Positions 23,869 to 30,768 of a stretch of DNA of 32,728 nt are shown in pieces (within the stretch, counting starts at the first letter, position 1; every line of letters begins with the position of its first letter). This DNA comes from Chitinophagales bacterium 62-2 (lineage in GTDB: Bacteria > Bacteroidota > Bacteroidia > Chitinophagales > Chitinophagaceae). The notes under the pieces were generated by a model, which had not been told where the DNA came from, did not search any database, and was given only the letters and a program-made list of their open reading frames with translations. The position numbers and the translations under genes are program-made. The stretch covers positions 1 to 32,728 of the forward strand of contig MWYU01000736.1 of the NCBI GenBank assembly GCA_002050375.1, read 5' to 3'.

Positions 23869-25116
23869 CTAAGTTATAGGGCTTGTTGCTAATCCTGTTT
23901 TTGCTTCTGCCTGGCTAAGGCGTTTTTTTTGCTCATCTTTAAACAGCAAGGCATATAAAAGAAATACCATTGCCGAAATAACTGCAGGTACTATCCAGAT
24001 ACTCTTCCAGTCATGTCCGTTAGCAGTGGTATATTTTTCTGCTACTAAACCTGCTATCCAAAATCCTATCAGCATTCCTACCCCGTAGGTAGCCAGGGTT
24101 ATCATCCCCTGTGCTGAAGAACGAAACTTATCACCTGCCTTATCGTTTGTATAAATCTGACCTGTTATAAAAAAGAAGTCGTAACAAATGCCATGCAGAA
24201 TAATACCTCCATACAACATCCACATTCTACTTCCCGTATCACCAAATCCAAAACATAAATATCTTAGAACCCATGCAGCCATGCCAATAAGTAACATTTT
24301 TTTTACACCTAAACGGCTAAAGAAAAACGGCATTAGAAACAGAAAGCCTAACTCCGACATTTGACCTAAAGTCATTTTGCCTGCGGCTCCTTCCACTTTT
24401 AATTCATTCAAAAAGATATTGGTTTCCTGGTAGTAAAAAGCAAGTGGAATGCAAATAAGTATTGACGATAGAAAGAATACCAGGAAGTTTTTGTCTTTCA
24501 ATAGTCCGATGGCATCCAAACCCAATATTTCGCGAAAGGTAGTTTTAGTGCCAGACTTAGGCGGAGGTGTATCTGGTAAAGCAAAACTAAAAAGCCCCAT
24601 CACTAAAGAAACTATTGCAGCTAACCTAAAAGTTTGTATCAACGTATTTTTTTGTTCCCAGGCAAGCCATGCAATAATAAGCCCGGCAACAATCCATCCT
24701 ACTGTGCCCCAAACACGGATATTGGCAAATTCTTTTTCCGGGTTATTTATTTGCTTAAACGATACTGCATTTACTAAAGCAAGGGTGGGCATAAACAAGA
24801 TCATATAAAGCAACAAAACAGGATAGAAATTAGAAAAGTTATCTATGGTAGAAATGTAATAAAGTAAAAAGGCTCCAACAATATGAAGGATACCTAATAT
24901 TTTTTGAGCGGCAAAAAAACGATCGGCAATAAGGCCGATAATGAAAGGCGCGATAATAGCGCCTAAAGATTGGGTACCATAAGCAATACCAACCTGTACA
25001 TCGGTTACCCCTTTAATAGATTTAAGATATGTACCCATCGTTACGTACCATGCTCCCCAGATAAAAAAATTAAGGAACATCATGGCAGACAATAATAATC
25101 GGGTACTAAATTTCAT
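23869..25116 (-). CDS. MFS transporter of the NupG nucleoside-permease type
   Basis: A 415-residue inner-membrane transporter with about 12 helices. It begins KFSTRLLLSAMMFLNFFIWG and continues AWYVTMGTYL, the pattern of the NHS/NupG family of proton-coupled nucleoside permeases. Copies embedded in sugar loci of Bacteroidota are often labelled nucleoside permease, but the neighbourhood suggests uptake of a sugar or oxidised sugar. The C-terminus is short and cytoplasmic. It starts at ATG 25116 and is followed 14 bases later by a TIM-barrel gene. A 293-base gap separates it from the second MFS gene upstream. Confidence 0.85.
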   Translation of the reverse strand: MKFSTRLLLSAMMFLNFFIWGAWYVTMGTYLKSIKGVTDVQVGIAYGTQSLGAIIAPFIIGLIADRFFAAQKILGILHIVGAFLLYYISTIDNFSNFYPVLLLYMILFMPTLALVNAVSFKQINNPEKEFANIRVWGTVGWIVAGLIIAWLAWEQKNTLIQTFRLAAIVSLVMGLFSFALPDTPPPKSGTKTTFREILGLDAIGLLKDKNFLVFFLSSILICIPLAFYYQETNIFLNELKVEGAAGKMTLGQMSELGFLFLMPFFFSRLGVKKMLLIGMAAWVLRYLCFGFGDTGSRMWMLYGGIILHGICYDFFFITGQIYTNDKAGDKFRSSAQGMITLATYGVGMLIGFWIAGLVAEKYTTANGHDWKSIWIVPAVISAMVFLLYALLFKDEQKKRLSQAEAKTGLATSPIT

Positions 25117-25380
25117 TGGCGGGAAGAGTTAGCAAGCAACTGAAAAATAAATTTACCTATTTTAGAAATACAACTGTGTTTCGATTATTTCAAGAGTTGT
25201 TGCGTAGTTTTTCAAGCGATCAGAAACTACATCAGAGCATACTCGTTGGGTTTTGTATGCACTTACATTTCAGGTTTCTTCTGAATTATTGGTTCATTTT
25301 GTATAGGCTAGATTATGCTATTGTGGTTGCAAAACCTGCTTCTTTCTGCAACGCATGTATCCATTCAAAATGATAAAAGC

Positions 25381-25405
25381 AATCGTTATCATAATTGAAA
25401 CGATT
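25381..25405 (-). terminator. Weak stem-loop behind the second MFS gene
   Basis: AATCGTT (25381-25387) and AACGATT (25399-25405) pair with an 11-base loop, 4 bases after the MFS stop on the minus strand, followed by GCTTTT. An AT-rich intrinsic terminator is likely, which would separate this gene from the operon downstream. The rest of 25117-25409 shows no gene. Confidence 0.4.
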
Positions 25406-25409
25406 ATTA

Positions 25410-26651
25410 CTAATGCACAGCCATAGTCATTTCGCTTTCTGTAGCCGTCTTTGAATTCTTTTGCCAGACGAAAAATATGATAAACAGTACAACCAATATG
25501 GAAGGGAAGGTCAACATTTTTAGTAACGCACTTTGCCCGGTAGCCAGTTCCAGTGCGTTTCCTGTAATGCCCCTGGCAGTGTTTGCTGCCCTCGAATTAT
25601 CAATCCAACTACCAATTATAGGTTGGAAGATAGAGGTAGAAAACATGCCTACTCCACCCACAATCGACATACCTAAGGCACTGCTCCGGGGAACTCTTTG
25701 TGCCACTGAACCAATCATTACCGGCCAGAAATAACAAATGCCAAGAGCAAAGATTACGGCAGCCACATATGCCATAGGGCCGGTAACTGTACTGAACATA
25801 TAAATGCCTATGGTTGCTAATATCGCCGAAATCACCAGCACACCTGTCTGGCCTAAGGTGCCTACAACCGGCCCGGCAAAAAATCTGCCCACCGCCATCA
25901 AACCTGAGGTAAGGGCCAGGATTATCATTGGCTCTGCTCCGCTGCTGCTCAAAATAATACTTACCCATTGGTTTGGACCAAACTCGGTGATAGCGGTAAG
26001 GGCCATACAAATAAACAAGAATATATAAACGGGGCTCAACATGGCCTTGAAGTTTTTAGCAAGAGAGGTAGATCCTTCCACTTGCGGCTTTGGGAAGGCT
26101 TTTCCGAAAAACAAAACAGCATAAGTAATAGTTGGAATCATAGTCACCCACATCTGAGCCTGCCACGACAATCCGCTATCGGTCATAAATTTGGAGATAA
26201 GGGCGCCAAGCAAAATTCCACCGGGAAACCACATATGGAACCTGTTCAGCATTTTGTTCATTTTAACTCCTGAATACATGTCTGCAATCATAGGGTTACA
26301 GGCTGCCTCTGTACATCCATTACCAACGCCAATTAAAAGTGTGGAAATAAGTAAGGTTGCATATCCTCCTGCATAAATGGTTAATATAATCCCAATGGTA
26401 TGGCAAACAAAAGCCACCATCATTATATTTTTGGGGCCAAACGTATGATAAACCAAGCCTCCGATAATCATGGAAATCGGAAATCCTAAAAACCACATTG
26501 AATTAATAAATCCGAGTTGTTCGGCAGAAAGGCCAAATGTCTGACCTAATTGGGGCAGAATTCCTGCCCTGATAGAAAAAGTAAAGGCGGTGGTAATAAG
26601 TGCAAAGCAGCTCCCGTTAAACAAGGCGCTTTTATTAATGTTTTCGTTCAT
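25410..26651 (-). CDS. MFS transporter, probable sugar permease
   Basis: A 413-residue transporter with about 12 helices. The N-terminus ALITTAFTFSIRAGILPQLG and the segment LIGVGNGCTEAACNPMIADMY mark an MFS protein of the fucose/hexose-like type found beside Gfo/Idh/MocA genes. It begins at ATG 26651 and is divergent from the oxidoreductase at 26971 across a 319-base AT-rich region that may control both directions. Substrate is not readable from sequence; by context a monosaccharide or keto-sugar is the best guess. The stop is followed by a weak stem-loop. Confidence 0.85.
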   Translation of the reverse strand: MNENINKSALFNGSCFALITTAFTFSIRAGILPQLGQTFGLSAEQLGFINSMWFLGFPISMIIGGLVYHTFGPKNIMMVAFVCHTIGIILTIYAGGYATLLISTLLIGVGNGCTEAACNPMIADMYSGVKMNKMLNRFHMWFPGGILLGALISKFMTDSGLSWQAQMWVTMIPTITYAVLFFGKAFPKPQVEGSTSLAKNFKAMLSPVYIFLFICMALTAITEFGPNQWVSIILSSSGAEPMIILALTSGLMAVGRFFAGPVVGTLGQTGVLVISAILATIGIYMFSTVTGPMAYVAAVIFALGICYFWPVMIGSVAQRVPRSSALGMSIVGGVGMFSTSIFQPIIGSWIDNSRAANTARGITGNALELATGQSALLKMLTFPSILVVLFIIFFVWQKNSKTATESEMTMAVH

Positions 26652-26970
26652 TAAATTTAAGTTTTGAGTTTTAAAATTATTGGGTTACTTAGGATTAAAT
26701 GTTGACAGAGGTGATAATAGCTGAAGGTTGCCTTATGGTAAGAGGTATAGTTTAGCATCGTTAGTATTAGAAAGAATACTTTTTAAAGCAATAAATGTAG
26801 TATTTAAAGCTATAATGTTATCTGCTATCTAAAAAAAAATTATACTATAAATAAAAAAGTAAAATAATAAACTTGAATAAACTATAAATTTGAATTTCTA
26901 TTAACTTGAGATCATCAAACGGTTGTTCTTAAAAATATAACTCCATATTTAATCACTACATTATTTGCAT
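26652..26970. promoter_or_regulatory. Divergent control region of the sugar cluster
   Basis: An AT-rich gap between the divergent MFS and oxidoreductase genes. It contains a direct repeat TTTAAAGCAATAA (26782-26794) and TTTAAAGCTATAA (26803-26815), identical at 12 of 13 positions and 21 bases apart, about two helix turns. An AGTATT/AATACT inverted repeat lies at 26763-26780. On the plus strand TAAATTTG at 26885-26892 fits the -7 consensus, although no proper -33 is seen. No ORF is present. Confidence 0.5.
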
Positions 26971-28125
26971 ATGAGAAAACTAAGAATGGGAATGGTTGGC
27001 GGAGGTAAAGATGCTTTTATAGGAGCTATACACCGCATTGCTGCTAATGCAGATGGGTTGATAGAATTGGTTTGCGGGGCATTAAGTATAAATAAAGATA
27101 TTGCTATAGATAGCGGCCGTTCTTTGTTTTTGCCCGAAGACAGGATATATACAACCTACGATGAAATGATAGAAAAGGAAAGCCGGTTGCCCGAAGGCGA
27201 AAGAATGGATTTTGTTACTATAGTCACTCCAAATTTTGCCCACTTTGCCCCGGCAATGTTAGCGCTGGAAAAAGGCTTTCATGTAGTGGTTGAAAAACCC
27301 ATAACAGTATCGCTGGAAGAAGCTAAAAAGCTTAAAGAAAAATTAGACGAAACAGGATTAACGCTCTGCCTTACGCATACTTATTCAGGTTACCCTATGG
27401 TTAAGGAAGCACGCGAGCTTATTAAGAATAATGTTTTAGGCAAGGTTCGTAAAATATATGTTGAATACAGGCAGGGCTGGTTAAGCAAACTATCAGAAAG
27501 AGAAGGTAATGCCCAGGCCGCGTGGCGAACAGACCCTAAAAAATCGGGCAAAGCTGGTGGTATGGGCGATATAGGTACACACGCTGCACACCTTGCTGAA
27601 TATATTTCAGGATTAAAGATTACAGAGCTTTGTGCCCAACTAAACATTGTTGTTGAAGGCCGCGCATTAGATGATGACGGAAGTGTATTGTTGAAATTTG
27701 AAAATGGCGCTTCAGGTGTGTTGGTAGCTACACAGGTAGCAGCAGGCGAAGAAAACAATCTTCTTATAAAAGTGTATGGTGAAAAAGGCGGGCTTGAATG
27801 GCACCAGCATGAGCCCAATACTTTATTAGTTAAATGGCTTGATAAACCTGCCGAAATTTATCGTGCAGGCCAGGCTTACTTAAGCCCCATTGCAAAAAAT
27901 AACTGCCGCACTCCCGGTGGTCATCCCGAAGGTTACCTTGAAGCCTTCGCTAATATTTATAAAAGTTTCGCTCAAACATTACTAGCAAAAATCAATAACA
28001 CTCCATTCCAAAATGACGTGGTTGATTTTCCGTCAATAGAAGATGGAATCCGAGGTATGGCTTTTATAGATAACGTGGTAAAGAGTAATGAGAGTAACGA
28101 GAAGTGGACACCTCATACCGTTTAA
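26971..28125 (+). CDS. Cytoplasmic Gfo/Idh/MocA oxidoreductase
   Basis: A 384-residue NAD(P)-dependent oxidoreductase without signal peptide. The Rossmann motif is MGMVGGGKDAFIG (6-18), EKP is at 108-110 with Lys109 catalytic, and the substrate motif is MGDIGTHAAHLAE (D200, H204). The ATG at 26971 is preferred to an in-frame TTG two codons upstream because the usual MRKLRMGMVGGG N-terminus then begins properly. It is followed by a TIM-barrel gene, a pairing repeated elsewhere in the cluster. It could reduce an imported keto-sugar back to the sugar, or oxidise a sugar; direction cannot be told. Between it and the next gene lies a palindrome-pair repeat. Confidence 0.88.
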   Translation: MRKLRMGMVGGGKDAFIGAIHRIAANADGLIELVCGALSINKDIAIDSGRSLFLPEDRIYTTYDEMIEKESRLPEGERMDFVTIVTPNFAHFAPAMLALEKGFHVVVEKPITVSLEEAKKLKEKLDETGLTLCLTHTYSGYPMVKEARELIKNNVLGKVRKIYVEYRQGWLSKLSEREGNAQAAWRTDPKKSGKAGGMGDIGTHAAHLAEYISGLKITELCAQLNIVVEGRALDDDGSVLLKFENGASGVLVATQVAAGEENNLLIKVYGEKGGLEWHQHEPNTLLVKWLDKPAEIYRAGQAYLSPIAKNNCRTPGGHPEGYLEAFANIYKSFAQTLLAKINNTPFQNDVVDFPSIEDGIRGMAFIDNVVKSNESNEKWTPHTV

Positions 28126-28132
28126 TACACCA

Positions 28133-28252
28133 CCCTTTAAATCTCCCAAAGGGAGACTTTTACAAACATTTGTAACTGTAAACGATGAGTTATCAGCAAC
28201 CGTTCAAAACATAACATAATAAAAGTCCTCCCCTCGGGGAGAATTTAGGAGG
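28133..28252. repeat. Paired palindromic repeat with inverted arms
   Basis: The left arm (28133-28161) contains CTCCC-AAA-GGGAG and ends ACTTTT. The right arm (28221-28252) begins AAAAGTCCTC, contains CTCCC-CTCG-GGGAG and ends TTTAGGAGG. The arms are inverted copies of each other about 59 bases apart, each with its own hairpin. From memory, near-identical wording recurs between genes in many Bacteroidota genomes. The right arm ends in the AGGAGG that precedes the next gene. Confidence 0.75.
28247..28252 (+). promoter_or_regulatory. Perfect Shine-Dalgarno AGGAGG made by a repeat
   Basis: AGGAGG ends 6 bases before ATG 28259. Such sites are rare in Bacteroidota, whose ribosomes hide the anti-SD sequence, and this one is the end of the right arm of the 28133-28252 repeat. 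It may be coincidental rather than functional. Confidence 0.5.
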
Positions 28253-28258
28253 ATTTCT

Positions 28259-29314
28259 ATGCAAACAATAAAAGGTCCGGGTATATTCTTAGCACAATTT
28301 TTAGGAGATAAACCTCCCTTCAACGATCTTAAAAGTATTTGTGATTGGGCAAAAAGTTTAGGATTTGTTGGGGTACAAATTCCCACATGGGATGCCAGGT
28401 GTATCGATCTGCAAAAGGCTGCAGAAAGCAAAACCTATGCCGACGAATTAAAAGGTTTAATAAATGAATGTGGATTACAAATAACGGAACTTTCAACTCA
28501 TTTGCAGGGACAATTGGTTGCGGTTAACCCTGCATATGATACTATGTTTGACGGCTTTGCTCCTGAAAACTTGCGCAACAATCCAAAAGCAAGAACAGAG
28601 TGGGCTGTTCAGCAGGTAAAGTATGCAGCAAAAGCTTCACAAAATCTGGGGTTAAATGCCAGTGCTACTTTTAGCGGAGCATTGCTTTGGCATACCATGT
28701 ACCCCTGGCCGCAACGCCCCGCCGGGTTGGTAGAAACAGGGTTTCAGGAATTAGCCAAACGCTGGTTACCTATACTTAATGTTTATGATGAATGTGGGGT
28801 TAACGTTTGTTACGAAATACATCCCGGCGAAGATTTGCACGACGGTATAACCTACGAAATGTTTTTAGAAAAAGTAAACAATCATGCACGCGCATGTTTA
28901 TTATACGATCCCTCCCACTTTGTTTTACAATGCCTCGATTACCTCGATTACATCGATCATTACCATGAACGTATTAAAATGTTTCATGTAAAAGATGCGG
29001 AGTTTAATGCAACAGGAAAGCAGGGGGTGTACGGAGGCTACCAAAGTTGGGTAAACCGTGCGGGAAGGTTTCGTTCGCTTGGAGACGGGCAGGTAGATTT
29101 TAAAGGAGTGTTTAGTAAGCTCACTGCTTATGATTATTCGGGCTGGGCAGTGATGGAATGGGAATGTGCTTTAAAACATCCTGAAGATGGGGCAAGAGAA
29201 GGAGCGATATTTATTAAAGATCATATTATAAGGGTAACCGAAAAAGCTTTCGACGATTTTGCCGGTTCGGCAAATGAAGATGAGCTTAACCGGAGTATAT
29301 TAGGATTGTCATAA
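28259..29314 (+). CDS. Cytoplasmic TIM-barrel sugar isomerase/epimerase family protein
   Basis: A 351-residue xylose-isomerase-like TIM barrel without signal peptide, longer than the two exported barrels in this cluster. It begins QTIKGPGIFLAQF; likely metal ligands and catalytic residues are in NVCYEIHPGEDLHD, LLYDPSHFVLQ, MFHVKDAEF and AVMEWECALKHPEDG. The last motif and the GGYQSWVNRAGRFRSLGDGQ segment are typical of a subgroup found next to Gfo/Idh/MocA genes, with which it is paired here. It probably isomerises, epimerises or eliminates from the oxidoreductase product. The start ATG 28259 follows a strong AGGAGG. The cytochrome c gene follows after 29 bases. Confidence 0.87.
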   Translation: MQTIKGPGIFLAQFLGDKPPFNDLKSICDWAKSLGFVGVQIPTWDARCIDLQKAAESKTYADELKGLINECGLQITELSTHLQGQLVAVNPAYDTMFDGFAPENLRNNPKARTEWAVQQVKYAAKASQNLGLNASATFSGALLWHTMYPWPQRPAGLVETGFQELAKRWLPILNVYDECGVNVCYEIHPGEDLHDGITYEMFLEKVNNHARACLLYDPSHFVLQCLDYLDYIDHYHERIKMFHVKDAEFNATGKQGVYGGYQSWVNRAGRFRSLGDGQVDFKGVFSKLTAYDYSGWAVMEWECALKHPEDGAREGAIFIKDHIIRVTEKAFDDFAGSANEDELNRSILGLS

Positions 29315-29343
29315 ACAATATTTGAAAACTTAAAAAAAGCTAC

Positions 29344-29727
29344 ATGAAAAAATTTTTTATCATTCTATCCTTTGGCTGCATTGTTATTAGTTGCGGCGAG
29401 AATAAAGATGCAAAACAAGAACCGGCACAGGAAACAAAAATAGAAACACCCACTGTAGACCCTGATGTTGAAAAAGGTGGAGATCTTGTTGCTAAAAGTG
29501 ATTGTTTAACTTGTCACCGAGTAGCGGAAAAGTTGGTAGGGCCTTCCTATCAATCTGTGGCGCAAAGGTACCAGGCAACCCCTGAAGTGTTAGATACTTT
29601 GTCGGATAAAATTATTAAAGGCGGCGCCGGAAGATGGGGAGCTGTCCCAATGACCCCGCATCCTCAGGTATCAAAAGAAGATGCCACGACAATGGTAAAA
29701 TACGTACTGTCCTTAAAAAATCAATAA
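29344..29727 (+). CDS. Small lipoprotein cytochrome c
   Basis: A 127-residue class I cytochrome c. The signal peptide ends in a lipobox with Cys17 (IVISC), then a Lys/Glu/Pro-rich linker, a haem-binding CLTCH (54-58) and a probable axial Met103 in AVPMTPHP. It would be membrane-anchored in the periplasm and carry one electron. Similar short cytochromes accompany DUF1080 and dehydrogenase genes in Bacteroidota, where they may accept electrons from a periplasmic sugar oxidation. It lies 29 bases after the TIM-barrel gene and 85 before the DUF1080 gene, all on the plus strand, so a common transcript is likely. Confidence 0.92.
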   Translation: MKKFFIILSFGCIVISCGENKDAKQEPAQETKIETPTVDPDVEKGGDLVAKSDCLTCHRVAEKLVGPSYQSVAQRYQATPEVLDTLSDKIIKGGAGRWGAVPMTPHPQVSKEDATTMVKYVLSLKNQ

Positions 29728-29812
29728 GGAACCGGAACGCCGATGAAGCACTTTTGTAAAACAATGACATGCAAGTGTCAAGGCTGCATATCTATACAAA
29801 AATAATTTACAT

Positions 29813-30556
29813 ATGAAAAAATTAACTTCTCTTATAATTGCAGCAGCTATTATTAATAGCTGCACTTCTCAAAAAATCTCTACTGCCAACTCGCAGGTTA
29901 ATACTTTAACCCCCCAGGAAAAGAAAGAAGGATGGCAATTATTGTTTGACGGAAAAACAACCAACGGCTGGCATACCTATGGCTATAATTCTATTATGAA
30001 AGGATGGAGCGTTAAGGATGGAAGTTTGAGCCTGGATACCGCAGACAGAAAAGAAGTGCGTGTAGCCGGAAGTAAAGATATTGTTACCGATAATGAATAC
30101 GAAAACTATCACTTTAAAACCGACTGGAAGACTTCTCCCGGAGGAAACAGCGGAATAATTTTTAATGTACATGAAGATAAATCGAAGTATCAGAATACCT
30201 ACCAGACAGGCCCTGAAATGCAGGTTTTAGATAATGACCGGCATCCGGATGGAAAGATTATAAAGCACCGCGCCGGTGACTTGTATGATTTGATCTCTTC
30301 TTCATCGGAACCTGTTAAGCCAGTAGGCGAATGGAACACAGCAGAAATAATTCTTAACAAGGGCAAACTCGATTTTTATTTAAATGGAGTTCATATCATC
30401 GACACAAGAATGTGGGACGATAACTGGAAGAAAATGGTAGCTGGCAGTAAGTTTAAATCTATGGCTGCTTTTAGCACTTTTACTAAAGGCAGAATCGCTT
30501 TACAAGAACATGGACACGAGGTTTGGTTTAGAAATATAAAAATAAAAAGGTTGTAG
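29813..30556 (+). CDS. DUF1080 lipoprotein, 3-keto-disaccharide hydrolase family
   Basis: A 247-residue protein with a lipoprotein signal (lipobox INSC, Cys17) followed by one DUF1080 (PF06439) jelly-roll domain: GWQLLFDGKTTNGWHTYG (40-57), the central SGIIFNVHED, GPEMQVLDNDRHPD and the final HEVWFRNIKIKRL. Such domains are concanavalin-like and, in recent work on Bacteroides, cleave 3-keto-glycosides made by Gfo/Idh/MocA oxidoreductases. The lipid anchor places it in the periplasm or on the outer membrane. It is the last gene of the plus-strand arm; a strong stem-loop 170 bases further on ends transcription. Its actual substrate is not known. Confidence 0.9.
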   Translation: MKKLTSLIIAAAIINSCTSQKISTANSQVNTLTPQEKKEGWQLLFDGKTTNGWHTYGYNSIMKGWSVKDGSLSLDTADRKEVRVAGSKDIVTDNEYENYHFKTDWKTSPGGNSGIIFNVHEDKSKYQNTYQTGPEMQVLDNDRHPDGKIIKHRAGDLYDLISSSSEPVKPVGEWNTAEIILNKGKLDFYLNGVHIIDTRMWDDNWKKMVAGSKFKSMAAFSTFTKGRIALQEHGHEVWFRNIKIKRL

Positions 30557-30725
30557 ATGAAACCGTATTTAGTATTGCTTATCGTTAATCAAAGCATTTT
30601 TTTATAGAGTAACCATGGAGGTTATGTTGATTTTGATTGCGTAAGCCCTGCTGCGATTCGAAACTCTATAATGCCTAACTGGGATAAGCAGCTTTACCTT
30701 TCGAATACCTTTTACAAAGGTGATT

Positions 30726-30768
30726 ATAATAATAAACCCCGCTTCGGCGGGGTTTATTATTATTTTTT
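30726..30768 (+). terminator. Strong 17-bp stem TTCG terminator
   Basis: Bases 30726-30742 pair perfectly with 30747-30763 around a TTCG tetraloop, and a T run follows on the plus strand (30763-30768). This is a typical intrinsic terminator for the DUF1080 transcript and may work in both directions. The stop codon of the convergent RicT gene (30760-30762) lies inside the stem. Confidence 0.9.

Noticed and set aside
25968-26273. Plus-strand frame of 101 codons within the MFS gene
   Set aside because: It lies antisense to a clear 12-helix transporter and has no family resemblance.
30617-30760. Open frame after the DUF1080 gene reading like HGGYVDFDCVSPAAIRNS
   Set aside because: It has no start codon after the preceding stop, runs into the terminator hairpin and ricT, and resembles nothing I know. 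A decayed gene fragment cannot be excluded.
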